A stretch of DNA of 64,000 nucleotides. Origin: an uncultured Lachnospiraceae bacterium (lineage in GTDB: Bacteria > Bacillota > Clostridia > Lachnospirales > Lachnospiraceae). The translations under genes and the position numbers were made by a program. The notes beneath the pieces are model-generated. The model was not told the DNA's origin. It did no database searches and saw only the letters and a list, made by a program, of their open reading frames with translations. This document shows, piece after piece, positions 7,298-17,507 of this stretch (position 1 is its first letter; every line of letters begins with the position of its first letter). The DNA lies in assembly GCA_944377405.1 (NCBI GenBank), contig CALWES010000004.1, positions 100,704 to 164,703 of the forward strand. Reading direction: 5' to 3'.

Positions 7298-8974
7298 ATG
7301 AGTATCAGCGATCTGTCCAGTCTGTTCCAGTTTATCGGCGGCCTGGGCATGTTCCTCTACGGTATGGAGGTCATGTCCAACGGTATGCAGAAGGCAGCAG
7401 GAAGCAAAATGAGCAGCTTCCTCAGCGCCGTTACCGATAAACGCATCATCGGTGTTCTTGTGGGAACACTTGTAACGGCAGTGATCCAGTCATCCTCCGC
7501 AACCACCGTCATGGTAGTGGGTCTTGTAAACGCGGGGATCCTTAATCTTGTTCAGGCCACCGGCGTCATCATGGGCGCCAATATCGGTACCACCATTACC
7601 GCATGGCTCGTGTCCCTGACACAGCTGGGTGATGCAGTGGAGCTTTTCAAGCCTGATTTCTTTGCACCGCTGCTTCTGGGCATCGGCGTCTTCTATATCC
7701 TGTTCAATCCGAAGAAAAAGGATGCCCTCTGGGCGGAGATCCTGATCGGTATCGGCCTTCTGTTTATCGGTCTGAACTTCATGTTCGTTTCCATACAGCC
7801 CTACAGTGAGCTGCCGATCTTTGCGGAGCTTTTTGCTACCCTTGGCAGGAACCCTCTCCTGGGTATGCTGGTGGGTGTCGTTGTTACGGGCATCATCCAG
7901 TCCTCCTCCGCATCTGTATCCATTCTGCAGTCTCTTGCCCTTACGGGTGCCGTTACCAAGTCCGCAGCGGTATACATTACCCTGGGACAGAACATCGGTA
8001 CCTGCGTTACTGCCCTGATCTCAGCGGCAGGGGCCAACCGGACTGCAAAGCGCGCGGCAGTGATCCACCTGATGTTCAATGTGATCGGAGCCATTATTTT
8101 CGGCATTGCCGGATTCTTCGTGTTCTCCGCCATGCCGGAATTTGCCCATTCTCCCATAAACATCGTGGAGATCTCCATCTTCCATACCTTCTTCAATGTG
8201 ACCAACACCGTGATCCTCTTCCCCTTTGCCAACAAGCTGGTGGAGCTTTCCGGCTGCATCGTACGGGAAAAGGAAGAGGCTCTCTCCCTGGAGAACTATC
8301 AGCAGCCGGCCCAGGAGATGGCAAAGCGCATGGACTTCCGTCTGATGAAGTCCCCGGCTCTGGCCATCCAGGAGGCGGACCAGGAGGTCATCAACATGGG
8401 CGAACTGGTCCTTCGGTCCCTGAAGTCTTCCATGAAGGCCATTACGGAAAAGGACAGGAAGCTTTCTGCTGAGGTGGAGTATGACGAGGAGACCATCGAC
8501 CAGATGGAGAGCATCCTTTCCAGTTTCCTGGTAAAGGTCAACAATCTGGAGCTGACGGAAAAACAGAAGGAACATGTCAACAACCTGTTCTATACCATTA
8601 CGGACTTTGAACGTGTGGGAGACCACGCCAACAACCTGGCGGAGACGGCAGATTACATGATCGAAAATCACATCTCCTTCTCCGATACGGGACTTGCCGA
8701 CATCCGGCGGATCTTCGAGAAGTCCATCGAGTCCTTTGAAAATGCCCTCGCCGCAAAGCGTACGAGAAATCTGACGGACGTGAAGGCCTGCAGCAACGAC
8801 GAGGACGAGGTGGATGTGCTGAACGAGGATCTCCGGGAGAAACACATCGAAAGACTCTCCAGCGGAAAGTGTGCGCCTCAGGCCGGCGTTGTGTTCCTGG
8901 ATATCCTGACGAACCTGGAGCGTGTCAGTGATCATGCCATGAACGTTGCCGGATATGTCAAGGATGAGGCCTAA
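7298..8974 (+). CDS. Na+/phosphate cotransporter with C-terminal PhoU domain
   Basis: A 558-residue NptA/PNaS-family transporter. Two inverted membrane repeats each carry the signature QSSSA (VIQSSSATTVM near residue 65 and IIQSSSASVSIL near 200). Helices fill roughly residues 1-310. The rest is a PhoU-like helical domain (about 340-555) with ERVGDHANN and ERVSDHAMN, the two metal-binding halves of PhoU. It should import phosphate with sodium, the PhoU part adjusting activity. ATG 7298 follows GGGGTGA at a good distance; a GTG at 7286 lies within that ribosome site and is rejected. Confidence 0.9.
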   Translation: MSISDLSSLFQFIGGLGMFLYGMEVMSNGMQKAAGSKMSSFLSAVTDKRIIGVLVGTLVTAVIQSSSATTVMVVGLVNAGILNLVQATGVIMGANIGTTITAWLVSLTQLGDAVELFKPDFFAPLLLGIGVFYILFNPKKKDALWAEILIGIGLLFIGLNFMFVSIQPYSELPIFAELFATLGRNPLLGMLVGVVVTGIIQSSSASVSILQSLALTGAVTKSAAVYITLGQNIGTCVTALISAAGANRTAKRAAVIHLMFNVIGAIIFGIAGFFVFSAMPEFAHSPINIVEISIFHTFFNVTNTVILFPFANKLVELSGCIVREKEEALSLENYQQPAQEMAKRMDFRLMKSPALAIQEADQEVINMGELVLRSLKSSMKAITEKDRKLSAEVEYDEETIDQMESILSSFLVKVNNLELTEKQKEHVNNLFYTITDFERVGDHANNLAETADYMIENHISFSDTGLADIRRIFEKSIESFENALAAKRTRNLTDVKACSNDEDEVDVLNEDLREKHIERLSSGKCAPQAGVVFLDILTNLERVSDHAMNVAGYVKDEA

Positions 8975-9013
8975 AAGACTCCGTATTTTGACATATCTTT
9001 AACAATAAATATC

Positions 9014-9042
9014 TTGCAAAAAAGACCCAAAACGGGTATTAT
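9014..9042 (+). promoter_or_regulatory. Promoter of gap
   Basis: TTGCAA (9014-9019), 17 bp, TATTAT (9037-9042), giving a leader of about 47 bases that ends in a perfect AGGAGG ribosome site (9081-9086). Confidence 0.65.
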
Positions 9043-9095
9043 ATTAGGTAGCCTGAGTAAGGGTAAACAAGTTCATGTATAGGAGGAACAATAAC

Positions 9096-10130
9096 ATGGC
9101 AGTTAAAGTTGCAATTAACGGTTTTGGACGTATCGGACGTCTGGCATTCCGTCAGATGTTTGAGGCGGAGGGCACGGAGATCGTCGCAATCAATGACCTG
9201 ACTGATCCCAAGATGCTGGCAAACTTACTGAAATATGATTCTTCACAGGGACGCTATGCACTTTGCGATAAAGTTTCCGCAGGTGAGGACAGCATCACTG
9301 TTGATGGAAAGACCATAAAGATCTACAAGGAGCCGGACGCTTCCAAGCTTCCCTGGGGAGAGCTGGGCGTAGACGTTGTACTGGAGTGCACCGGTTTCTA
9401 CTGCTCCAAGGCAAAGGCACAGGCTCACATCGACGCAGGTGCCAAGAAGGTCGTTATCTCTGCACCGGCAGGCAATGATCTTCCCACCATCGTTTACAAT
9501 GTAAACCACGAGACCCTGACTGCTGAGGACAACATCATCTCCGCAGCATCCTGCACCACCAACTGCCTTGCTCCCATGGCTAAGGCCCTGAATGACTATG
9601 CACCGATCCAGTCCGGTATCATGGCAACCATCCATGCATACACCGGCGATCAGATGGTTCTTGACGGACCCCACAGAAAGGGTGACCTGAGAAGAGCAAG
9701 AGCAGCTGCCGTAAATATTGTTCCTAACTCCACCGGCGCAGCAAAGGCCATCGGCCTCGTTATTCCGGAGCTGAACGGAAAGCTCATCGGCGCAGCTCAG
9801 AGAGTTCCGGTTCCCACAGGTTCCACCACTCTGCTTTTCGCAGTTGTTAAGGGCAACGGCAAGGAGATCACCGTTGACAGCGTAAATGCAGCCATGAAGG
9901 CAGCTTCCGAGAAGATCCCGGAGACCTACGGCTACAACGAGGACATGATCGTATCCTCCGATGTGATCGGAATGACCTACGGTTCTCTTTTCGACGCTAC
10001 CCAGACCATGGTTACCAAGGTAGCTGATGACCTCTACGAGGTTCAGGTGGTTTCATGGTATGACAATGAGAACTCCTACACCTCTCAGATGGTAAGAACC
10101 ATCAAGTACTTCGAGAAGTTCGTAAAGTAA
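9096..10130 (+). CDS. gap: Glyceraldehyde-3-phosphate dehydrogenase, type I
   Basis: A 344-residue glycolytic enzyme that oxidises glyceraldehyde 3-phosphate with NAD and phosphate to 1,3-bisphosphoglycerate in the cytosol. The N-terminal Rossmann motif is [10 protein letters not shown]. The catalytic Cys153 lies in [12 protein letters not shown], and the C-terminus has [14 protein letters not shown]. The ATG at 9096 is nine bases after AGGAGG and gives the conserved start [11 protein letters not shown]; an in-frame ATG at 9075 lies upstream of the ribosome site and is rejected. Codon use is less biased to GGC/CTG than in neighbours, as expected of a highly expressed gene. It heads the gap-pgk-tpiA group. 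Confidence 0.97.
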   Translation: MAVKVAINGFGRIGRLAFRQMFEAEGTEIVAINDLTDPKMLANLLKYDSSQGRYALCDKVSAGEDSITVDGKTIKIYKEPDASKLPWGELGVDVVLECTGFYCSKAKAQAHIDAGAKKVVISAPAGNDLPTIVYNVNHETLTAEDNIISAASCTTNCLAPMAKALNDYAPIQSGIMATIHAYTGDQMVLDGPHRKGDLRRARAAAVNIVPNSTGAAKAIGLVIPELNGKLIGAAQRVPVPTGSTTLLFAVVKGNGKEITVDSVNAAMKAASEKIPETYGYNEDMIVSSDVIGMTYGSLFDATQTMVTKVADDLYEVQVVSWYDNENSYTSQMVRTIKYFEKFVK

Positions 10131-10156
10131 TCGAAGACAAAACCAAAAAGAGCGTA

Positions 10157-10193
10157 AATGCGGCTCGGCCTGCGGGCCGGGCCGCATTTTTTA
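10157..10193 (+). terminator. Terminator between gap and pgk
   Basis: AATGCGGCTCGGCC (10157-10170) pairs with GGCCGGGCCGCATT (10174-10187), one G-T wobble, followed by TTTTT. No promoter is evident between this hairpin and pgk, so it probably works as a partial terminator that keeps gap mRNA above pgk-tpiA mRNA. Confidence 0.8.
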
Positions 10194-10241
10194 TAAGGAC
10201 TTCAGGCAAAACGCCTGCAGAACAGATGTGAGGTAAAAACA

Positions 10242-11453
10242 ATGGCTAAGCTGAACAAAAAGACAGTTGACGATATCAATGTAAAGGGAAAGAGAGTCCT
10301 GGTAAGATGTGACTTCAACGTACCCCTCAAGGAAGGAAAGATCACGGACGAGAACCGTATCGTGGCAGCCCTTCCCACCATCAAGAAACTCATTGCAGAC
10401 GGAGGCAAGGTGATCCTCTGCTCCCATCTCGGCAAGCCCAAGGGAGAGCCGAAGCCGGAGCTGTCTCTGGCACCGGTAGCCGTAAGACTTTCCGAGCTCC
10501 TGGGCCAGCCCGTGACCTTTGCGGCAGACCCTGAGGTGGTAGGCCCCAATGCAAAGGCAGCCGTTGCCGCCATGAAGGACGGAGACGTGGTGCTTCTGGA
10601 GAACACCCGTTACCGCAAGGAGGAGACCAAGAACGAGGATAGCTTTTCAGAGGAGCTGGCTTCCCTGGCAGATGTCTATGTGGATGACGCCTTCGGTACC
10701 GCCCACAGAGCACATTGCTCCAATGTGGGTGTGACCAGGTTTGTAAAGGAGTCCGCAGTGGGCTACCTGATGCAGAAGGAGATCGACTTCCTGGGCAATG
10801 CGGTGGAGAACCCCGTAAGACCCTTCGTTGCCATCCTTGGCGGCGCAAAGGTAGCAGATAAGCTGAACGTGATCTCCAACCTTCTGGAGAAGTGCGACAC
10901 CCTCATCATCGGCGGCGGCATGGCCTTTACCTTCCTGAAGGCAAAGGGCTACAATGTAGGCTCCTCCCTGGTGGACGACACCAAGATCGATTACTGTAAG
11001 GAAATGATGGAGAAGGCAGAGAAGCTCGGCAAGCAGATGCTGCTTCCCACGGACTGCGTTGTGGCAAAGGCCTTCCCGGATCCCATCGATGCAAAGATCG
11101 AAACCGCTGTTTACGATGCTGACAAGATGCCCGAGGGCGAGATGGGTCTGGACATCGGTCCCAAGACCATCGAGCTTTACGCTGAGGCGGTGAAGACTGC
11201 AAAGACCGTTGTATGGAACGGCCCCATGGGCGTATTCGAGAATCCGGAGCTGGCAAAGGGAACCATTGCAGTGGCAAAGGCTCTGGCAGAGACCGACGCC
11301 ACCACCATCATTGGCGGCGGCGATTCTGCAGCAGCTGTCAACACCCTGGGCTTCGGCGACAAGATGACCCACATCTCCACCGGCGGCGGTGCTTCCCTGG
11401 AGTTCCTGGAGGGCAAGGAGATGCCCGGCGTAGCAGCAGTCAACGACAGATAA
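10242..11453 (+). CDS. pgk: Phosphoglycerate kinase
   Basis: A 403-residue cytosolic kinase passing the acyl phosphate of 1,3-bisphosphoglycerate to ADP. It has the N-terminal signature [11 protein letters not shown], the substrate-binding LGKPKGEP and AFGTAHRAH, and the nucleotide-binding GGAKVADK and GGGDSAAAV near the C-terminus. GTGAGGT lies a few bases before the ATG. It sits 111 bases after gap, beyond a hairpin, and 24 bases before tpiA. Confidence 0.97.
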   Translation: MAKLNKKTVDDINVKGKRVLVRCDFNVPLKEGKITDENRIVAALPTIKKLIADGGKVILCSHLGKPKGEPKPELSLAPVAVRLSELLGQPVTFAADPEVVGPNAKAAVAAMKDGDVVLLENTRYRKEETKNEDSFSEELASLADVYVDDAFGTAHRAHCSNVGVTRFVKESAVGYLMQKEIDFLGNAVENPVRPFVAILGGAKVADKLNVISNLLEKCDTLIIGGGMAFTFLKAKGYNVGSSLVDDTKIDYCKEMMEKAEKLGKQMLLPTDCVVAKAFPDPIDAKIETAVYDADKMPEGEMGLDIGPKTIELYAEAVKTAKTVVWNGPMGVFENPELAKGTIAVAKALAETDATTIIGGGDSAAAVNTLGFGDKMTHISTGGGASLEFLEGKEMPGVAAVNDR

Positions 11454-11477
11454 GTTATCAGACAGGAGAGTTTCAAC

Positions 11478-12224
11478 ATGCGTAAGAAGATCATTGCCGG
11501 AAACTGGAAGATGAACATGACTCCCAGCGAGGCAGTCAAGCTGGTAGAGGAGCTTAAGCCCCTCGTAAAGAATGAGGAGGCCGACGTGGTATTCTGTGTG
11601 CCGGCCATCGATATCGTGCCGGTGGTGGAGGCTGCAAAGGGCAGCAACATCCAGGTAGGCGCAGAGAATATGTATTTCGAGGATAAGGGAGCTTATACCG
11701 GAGAGATCTCCCCGGCCATGCTGAAGGACGCAGGGGTAAGCTACGTGATCCTGGGCCATTCCGAGCGGAGAGATTATTTCCATGAGACCAACGAGGATGT
11801 GAACCGGAAGATGAAGAAGGCCTTCGAGTACGGCCTGACCCCCATCATGTGCTGCGGCGAGAGCCTCGATCAGAGAGAGCAGGGCATTACCCTGGACTGG
11901 ATCCGTCAGCAGGTAAAGGTAGGATACCAGGGCATCTCAGCTGATGAGGCGAAGAAGAGCGTCATCGCCTATGAGCCGATCTGGGCCATCGGTACCGGAA
12001 AGACCGCTACCACGGAACAGGCAGAGGAGGTCTGCGCAGCCATCAGAGCCTGCATCGCAGAGATCTACGATGAGGCTACGGCAGAGGCGATCCGCATCCA
12101 GTATGGCGGCTCCGTAAATGCGGCAAACGCAGCAGAGCTCTTTGCTCAGCCGGACATCGACGGCGGCCTTGTGGGCGGCGCTTCCCTGAAGCCGGACTTC
12201 GGCAAGGTAGTCTGCTACAAGTAA
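11478..12224 (+). CDS. tpiA: Triosephosphate isomerase
   Basis: A 248-residue TIM-barrel enzyme interconverting dihydroxyacetone phosphate and glyceraldehyde 3-phosphate. Catalytic residues are Lys11 (GNWKMN), His94 (LGHSERR) and Glu166 ([12 protein letters not shown]). The phosphate loop YGGSVNAAN and GLVGGASL follow. CAGGAGAG precedes the ATG. The usual next gene of the Firmicute glycolytic operon, gpmI, is absent; instead a convergent minus-strand gene follows. Confidence 0.97.
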   Translation: MRKKIIAGNWKMNMTPSEAVKLVEELKPLVKNEEADVVFCVPAIDIVPVVEAAKGSNIQVGAENMYFEDKGAYTGEISPAMLKDAGVSYVILGHSERRDYFHETNEDVNRKMKKAFEYGLTPIMCCGESLDQREQGITLDWIRQQVKVGYQGISADEAKKSVIAYEPIWAIGTGKTATTEQAEEVCAAIRACIAEIYDEATAEAIRIQYGGSVNAANAAELFAQPDIDGGLVGGASLKPDFGKVVCYK

Positions 12225-12260
12225 GCCGAAGGCCCGGAAGGGCAGATCAAAAAGACAATG

Positions 12261-12294
12261 AAAAAGGCAGGTACCCATGGGTATCTGCCTTTTA
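12261..12294. terminator. Bidirectional terminator between tpiA and the convergent gene
   Basis: AAAAAGGCAGGTACCC (12261-12276) and GGGTATCTGCCTTTT (12279-12293) form a long stem with an A run on one side and a T run on the other, so it can end transcription of tpiA on the plus strand and of the minus-strand gene ending at 12343. Confidence 0.75.
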
Positions 12295-12342
12295 TAGTGG
12301 TGCGCCTGCCGGCGCAGGTCTCTGGTATCAGATAGGTCTGGC

Positions 12343-13086
12343 TTATTCCTCGGAAGCCGTATCCTCTTCCGTCTCCTCCGTATCCTCCTCCTGGAGGTCC
12401 GCTCCGCTGTAATCCGTGGAGGCGGAGATGTTGACGCTCATGGCGTTGCCCACCATGTCCTCCGCGTGGATCTGTATGCTGTCGGAGTAAAGGGGGATCA
12501 CTACCAGGCCCGTTTCCTTATCAAAGCTGGAGGGGGTCACATTCCGGGTGCCATCATAAACGCCGTAGATGCTGTCAAAATTGACGCCGGACTGGCTGTC
12601 GGAGATGACAAAGCGAAGATCTCCTCCGGAGATGTCGCAGGTCTCCTCCGGGATCTGGGGCGGAGTCGCGTCCAGGACGCTGACGTCGCTGTAGTCGGAT
12701 CCATGCATGCCGTTTAAGGAGACAGCCTCCACATAGAAGGTGCCGTTCATATCCACGGTGGCGGTGTAGGTGGAGCCGTTCTTCTCGAAGGGGACTTCCT
12801 TGGACTCGATGTCCGCCGTCAGGGACTTCAGAGGCAGCAGGGACTTTACCGTAAACTGGACCTGAGTGGTCTGATAGTTGTCTGTATCCGCAACGGCGAT
12901 CTCGATCTTCGGCTTTGCAGTCACCAGAGCGAAGATGATGCCGTTGATGACGAAGTAGGGCAGCAGATAGAAGAGGATCGTCTTCTTTACCGTATTGGAA
13001 AAACGGTTGTTTTTGATCCGCATGCCTCTTGCGTCGTAAAGGATCTTTGGCTGGTCTTTTTTATTGGGCTTATAATTTGAACGCAT
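12343..13086 (-). CDS. Uncharacterised membrane-anchored extracellular protein
   Basis: A 247-residue protein I do not recognise. A basic cytoplasmic N-terminus (RSNYKPNKK, later KNNRFSNTVKK) is followed by one membrane helix (about residues 36-57). About 150 extracellular residues of beta-rich, Ser/Thr/Asp-rich sequence follow, with phrases such as LDATPPQIPE and DMVGNAMSVNI that resemble bacterial Ig-like repeats. The end is very acidic (EEDTEETEEDTASEE). It lies downstream of rarA on the same strand with a GC-rich inverted repeat between them (13121-13137). Function is unknown; a cell-surface role is inference from topology. Confidence 0.75.
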   Translation of the reverse strand: MRSNYKPNKKDQPKILYDARGMRIKNNRFSNTVKKTILFYLLPYFVINGIIFALVTAKPKIEIAVADTDNYQTTQVQFTVKSLLPLKSLTADIESKEVPFEKNGSTYTATVDMNGTFYVEAVSLNGMHGSDYSDVSVLDATPPQIPEETCDISGGDLRFVISDSQSGVNFDSIYGVYDGTRNVTPSSFDKETGLVVIPLYSDSIQIHAEDMVGNAMSVNISASTDYSGADLQEEDTEETEEDTASEE

Positions 13087-13217
13087 AGTGCTCCTCGATT
13101 TTCTGAACAGTTCTGGACACCCCTGAAAGCGGCGTAAAACGCCGCGCGGGATTATCGCTTAGTTTAACAGAAAAGTCCCGCCCTTTCAATAAGAGCAAGC
13201 AAATCTTAATGAAAATT

Positions 13218-14537
13218 TCAGCTGTGCCGCTTCTTCCAGTCCTTGATCTGAAGGAGCCGTTCCTTATACCGGGCTTCCAGTCCCTGCTCCGTGGGCCGGT
13301 AATACTCCCGCCCAAGAAGGGAATCCGGAAGGCACTGCATGTTGGTCAGCTTCTCCCTGGTGTTATGGGCATACTGGTAGCCCTTTCCGTAATCCAGCTC
13401 CTGCATGAGCTTTGTGGGGGCATTCCGGATCACCAGGGGCACCGGTTCCGCCAGATGAGACAGGGCGTCCTTTTTGGCCTGCTCGTAGGCTGTGTAGAGA
13501 GCGTTGGATTTGGGGGCCAGGGACATGTACACCACCGCCTCCGTCAGGTGGACGGAGCACTCCGGCATGCCGATGAAATGACAGGCCTGGTAGGCGGCCA
13601 CGGCGATCTCGAGAGCCCTGGGATCCGCCAGTCCCACATCCTCGCTGGCAAAACGGGTGACCCGCCGGGCGATGTAAAGGGGATCCTCCCCGGCCTCCAG
13701 CATCCTGGCCAGCCAGTAGACGGCGGCGTCCGGGTCGGAATTCCGCATGGATTTGTGGAGGGCGGAGATCAGGTTGTAGTGCTCCTCCCCCTTCTTATCA
13801 TATAGAAGGGACTTTCTAGAGGTACATTGCTCCAGGTCCTCCCGGGTCACCGTAACGGTATCCCCCGAAAGCTCTCCGTTCAGTACAGCCATCTCCAGGA
13901 CGGAGAGAGCGGTGCGGGCGTCCCCGTTGGAAAATTCCGCGATCATGGACAGAAGCTCCGGTTCCATCTTTACCTTCTGACTGCCGAAGCCCCGGGGATC
14001 CCGGAGGGCCCGGTCAAGAAGCTCCACCAGCTCTTCGGTCTTCAGGCTCTGGAGCACGAAGACCCGGCAGCGGGACAGGAGAGCCCCGTTGATCTCAAAG
14101 GAAGGGTTTTCCGTGGTGGCGCCGATGAGGATGATGCTGCCCTTTTCCACAAAGGGCAGGAAGGCGTCCTGCTGGGCCTTGTTGAAGCGATGGATCTCGT
14201 CCACGAAGACGATGGTCCGCTCTCCATAGCGCTGATTCTGCTCCGCCTTCTCCATGACGGAGCGGATCTCCCGGATGCCGCTGGTGACGGCGGAGAAATT
14301 GATGAAGGCAGCTTTGGTGCGGCCTGCAATGATCCTGGCCAGGGTGGTCTTTCCCACACCGGGAGGCCCCCAGAAGATCATGGAGGAGATGTGGTCCTCT
14401 TCAATGAGACGCCGCAGGACCTTCCCCTCTCCCAGAAGGTGCTTCTGTCCCACGAATTCCTCCAGGGTTCCGGGCCGAAGCCTGGCTGCCAGGGGCTGTG
14501 AATCCGGTCTGTCAAAAAGGGATAACTGTTCTTCCAT
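13218..14537 (-). CDS. rarA: Replication-associated recombination protein RarA (MgsA), AAA+ ATPase
   Basis: A 439-residue clamp-loader-like ATPase acting at stalled replication forks. Walker A GPPGVGKT is at 57-64 and Walker B IVFVDEIH at 109-116, followed by sensor ATTENPSFE. The C-terminal half is the RarA/WRNIP1 tetramerisation domain with [11 protein letters not shown]. The N-terminus MEEQLSLFD contains QLSLF, a consensus-like beta-clamp-binding pentapeptide. The ATG has GGAGG just upstream on the minus strand. It is transcribed divergently from uvrA, another DNA damage gene. Confidence 0.93.
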   Translation of the reverse strand: MEEQLSLFDRPDSQPLAARLRPGTLEEFVGQKHLLGEGKVLRRLIEEDHISSMIFWGPPGVGKTTLARIIAGRTKAAFINFSAVTSGIREIRSVMEKAEQNQRYGERTIVFVDEIHRFNKAQQDAFLPFVEKGSIILIGATTENPSFEINGALLSRCRVFVLQSLKTEELVELLDRALRDPRGFGSQKVKMEPELLSMIAEFSNGDARTALSVLEMAVLNGELSGDTVTVTREDLEQCTSRKSLLYDKKGEEHYNLISALHKSMRNSDPDAAVYWLARMLEAGEDPLYIARRVTRFASEDVGLADPRALEIAVAAYQACHFIGMPECSVHLTEAVVYMSLAPKSNALYTAYEQAKKDALSHLAEPVPLVIRNAPTKLMQELDYGKGYQYAHNTREKLTNMQCLPDSLLGREYYRPTEQGLEARYKERLLQIKDWKKRHS

Positions 14538-14585
14538 GGGGATCCTCCTTTCCTACTGCTTTTCGGAGCTTTTTCTTCTGCTTTT

Positions 14586-14613
14586 ATTATAGGCCCCAGA
14601 GTGGAAAATTCAA
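14586..14613 (-). promoter_or_regulatory. Promoter of rarA
   Basis: On the minus strand TTGAAT (14613-14608), 16 bp and a perfect TATAAT (14591-14586) lie about 50 bp before the rarA ATG. Confidence 0.6.
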
Positions 14614-14633
14614 CCGGAATCACAGGGGGACGA

Positions 14634-14662
14634 TTGAAAAACCAGAACATACGTGCTAGAAT
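14634..14662 (+). promoter_or_regulatory. uvrA promoter with LexA-like box
   Basis: TTGAAA (14634-14639), 17 bp, and extended -10 TGCTAGAAT (14654-14662). Inside the spacer is GAAC-ATAC-GTGC (14645-14656), one base away from the Firmicute LexA core GAAC-N4-GTTC. The -10 ends only seven bases before the uvrA ATG, so the transcript would start at or next to the start codon. Confidence 0.65.
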
Positions 14663-14669
14663 ACGAACC

Positions 14670-17507
14670 ATGAAAAAGGAATTTATCAAAATCAGAGGTG
14701 CTTCCGAGCACAATTTAAAAAATATCGACGTGGACATCCCCAGGGACGAGCTGGTGGTGCTCACGGGACTTTCCGGTTCCGGAAAATCTTCCCTGGCCTT
14801 TGACACCATCTATGCGGAGGGACAGAGACGCTATATGGAGTCTCTCTCCAGCTATGCCAGACAGTTCCTGGGCCAGATGGAAAAACCAAAGGTGGAGAGC
14901 ATTGAAGGGCTGTCTCCCGCCATCAGCATCGACCAGAAGAGTACGAACCACAACCCCAGGTCTACGGTGGGCACCGTAACGGAGATCTACGACTATCTGC
15001 GCCTTCTCTACGCCAGGATCGGCATCCCCCACTGCCCTCGCTGCGGCAGGGAGATCAAGCGCCAGACCGTGGACGAGATGGTGGACACGGTCATGAAGCT
15101 GCCGGAGCGCAGCAGGATCCAGCTCATGGCGCCGGTGGTACGGGGCAGGAAGGGTGAGCACGCAAAGCTCCTGGAGCAGGCCAGACGCTCCGGCTATGTC
15201 CGGGCCCGTATCGACGGCAGCATGTATGAGCTTTCCGAGGAGATCCACCTGGACAAGAACCTCAAGCACAATATCGAGATCATTGTGGACCGGCTGATCA
15301 TAAAGCCCGGTATCGAAGGAAGACTGACGGATTCCATCGAGACGGCCCTGCACCTGTCCGACGGCCTTCTGCTTCTGGACGTGCAGGAGGGAGAGCCCAT
15401 GACCTTCTCCCAGAACTTCGCCTGCCCGGACTGCGGCATCAGCATCGAGGAGATCGAGCCCCGCTCCTTCTCCTTCAACAACCCCTACGGTGCCTGCCCC
15501 GAGTGCTTCGGCCTGGGATACAAGCTGGAGTTTGATCTGGACCTTATGATCCCGGACCGGAGCCTGAGCCTGAATCAAGGGGCCATCTCCGTTATGGGCT
15601 GGCAGTCCAGCGGACAGAAGGGCTCCTATACCCACGCCATGCTGGAGGCCCTTTCAAAGGCCTACGGCTTCAGCCTGGATACGCCCTTCCAGGAGCTGTC
15701 GGAGGAGGCCAGGGACGTGATCCTGAACGGTACGAAGGGGAAGAAGGTCCGGGTCTACTACGAGAGCCAGTTCGGTAAGGGCAACGTCCATGACGTGGCC
15801 TTTGAGGGTCTGATGGAGAACACCAGACGCCGCTACCGGGAATCCTATTCCCAGGAGATGAAGGCGGCCTATGAAGAATATATGCGCAGGGATATCTGCC
15901 CTGCCTGCCGGGGCCAGAGGCTGAAGCCCAGCTCTCTGGCAGTTACCGTTGGGGGAAAGAACATCTTCGAGATGACGGACTGCTCCATCCGGAGCTTCCG
16001 GGAGGACCTGGACGCTCTGGACCTCAGCAGCTTCCAGAAGCAGATCGGAGATATGATCCTGAAGGAGATCCGGGCCCGGATATCCTTCCTCATCGATGTG
16101 GGACTGGACTATCTGACCCTGAGCCGGGCCACGGCCACCCTTTCCGGAGGAGAGGCCCAGCGGATCCGCCTGGCGACCCAGATCGGTTCCGGCCTTGTGG
16201 GAGTGGCCTACATCCTGGACGAGCCCTCCATCGGCCTGCACCAGAGGGACAATGACAAGCTGCTGGCCACCCTTAAGCACCTGCGGGATCTGGGAAACTC
16301 CGTCATCGTGGTGGAGCACGACGAGGATACCATGCGGGCGGCGGACTGGATCGTGGACATCGGTCCGGGAGCCGGCGAGCATGGCGGCCATGTGGTGGCC
16401 CAGGGAAGGGCGGAGGACATCATGAAGGTGCCGGAATCCATTACGGGACAGTATCTCAGCGGAAGAAAGCAGATCCCCGTGCCTGCGGTCCGCAGGAGCC
16501 CAAAGGGCTTCCTTCGGGTAAAAGGGGCGGCGGAGAACAACCTGAAGCATATCGACGTGGACTTCCCCCTGGGTGTATTTACCTGCGTCACGGGGGTATC
16601 CGGAAGCGGAAAGTCCTCCCTGGTAAATGAGATCCTCTACAAGAGTCTGGCCAGGAAGCTGAACCGGGCCAAGGTGATCCCGGGGAAGCATGATGGGATC
16701 GAGGGGATCGAAGCCCTGGACAAGGTGATCTGCATCGACCAGTCCCCCATCGGCAGGACCCCCAGGTCCAACCCCGCCACCTATACCGGCGTATTTGATC
16801 TGATCCGGGACCTCTTTGCGGCTACGCCGGATGCCAAGGCCAGGGGCTACAGCAAGGGACGCTTTTCCTTCAATGTAAAGGGAGGCCGCTGCGAGGCCTG
16901 CTCCGGCGACGGCATCATCAAGATCGAGATGCATTTCCTGCCGGATGTGTATGTGCCCTGTGAGGTCTGCGGCGGAAAGCGCTATAACCGGGAGACCCTG
17001 GAGGTAAAGTATAAGGGGAAATCCATTTATGACGTGCTGAATATGACTGTGGAGGAGGCTCTGGAGTTCTTCCGGCACGTGCCGAGCATCGCCCGGAAGA
17101 TCCAAACCCTGTATGATGTGGGACTTTCCTATATCCGCCTTGGACAGCCCTCCACGGAACTCTCCGGAGGAGAGGCCCAGCGGATCAAGCTGGCTGCGGA
17201 GCTTTCCAAGCGGAGCACGGGAAAGACCATCTATATCCTGGATGAGCCCACCACGGGACTCCATTTTGCAGATGTGCACAAGCTCATCGAGATCCTGCAC
17301 CGTCTCAGCGAAGGAGGCAATACCATCGTTGTGATCGAGCACAATCTGGATGTGATCAAGACAGCGGACTATATTCTCGATATCGGTCCGGAGGGAGGCG
17401 ACGGCGGCGGCACCGTCATCGCAAAGGGAACGCCGGAGGAGATCTGCCAGGTTCCGGAAAGCTATACCGGAAGGTATCTCCTGCCTTATCTGCGGCGGGA
17501 CCGGTAG
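14670..17507 (+). CDS. uvrA: Excinuclease ABC subunit A
   Basis: A 945-residue damage sensor of nucleotide excision repair. It has two ABC ATPase modules: Walker [10 protein letters not shown] (33-41) and GVSGSGKSS (642-650), each with an LSGGEAQRI signature. Zinc modules are visible as CPRC, CPDC...CPEC and CEAC...CEVC. The start [16 protein letters not shown] aligns with the usual UvrA start. The frame is open upstream to 14601, but that ATG precedes the promoter. No Shine-Dalgarno is visible before 14670. Its 3' end overlaps the convergent lgt gene by 22 bases. A LexA-like box suggests SOS induction. Confidence 0.97.
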   Translation: MKKEFIKIRGASEHNLKNIDVDIPRDELVVLTGLSGSGKSSLAFDTIYAEGQRRYMESLSSYARQFLGQMEKPKVESIEGLSPAISIDQKSTNHNPRSTVGTVTEIYDYLRLLYARIGIPHCPRCGREIKRQTVDEMVDTVMKLPERSRIQLMAPVVRGRKGEHAKLLEQARRSGYVRARIDGSMYELSEEIHLDKNLKHNIEIIVDRLIIKPGIEGRLTDSIETALHLSDGLLLLDVQEGEPMTFSQNFACPDCGISIEEIEPRSFSFNNPYGACPECFGLGYKLEFDLDLMIPDRSLSLNQGAISVMGWQSSGQKGSYTHAMLEALSKAYGFSLDTPFQELSEEARDVILNGTKGKKVRVYYESQFGKGNVHDVAFEGLMENTRRRYRESYSQEMKAAYEEYMRRDICPACRGQRLKPSSLAVTVGGKNIFEMTDCSIRSFREDLDALDLSSFQKQIGDMILKEIRARISFLIDVGLDYLTLSRATATLSGGEAQRIRLATQIGSGLVGVAYILDEPSIGLHQRDNDKLLATLKHLRDLGNSVIVVEHDEDTMRAADWIVDIGPGAGEHGGHVVAQGRAEDIMKVPESITGQYLSGRKQIPVPAVRRSPKGFLRVKGAAENNLKHIDVDFPLGVFTCVTGVSGSGKSSLVNEILYKSLARKLNRAKVIPGKHDGIEGIEALDKVICIDQSPIGRTPRSNPATYTGVFDLIRDLFAATPDAKARGYSKGRFSFNVKGGRCEACSGDGIIKIEMHFLPDVYVPCEVCGGKRYNRETLEVKYKGKSIYDVLNMTVEEALEFFRHVPSIARKIQTLYDVGLSYIRLGQPSTELSGGEAQRIKLAAELSKRSTGKTIYILDEPTTGLHFADVHKLIEILHRLSEGGNTIVVIEHNLDVIKTADYILDIGPEGGDGGGTVIAKGTPEEICQVPESYTGRYLLPYLRRDR

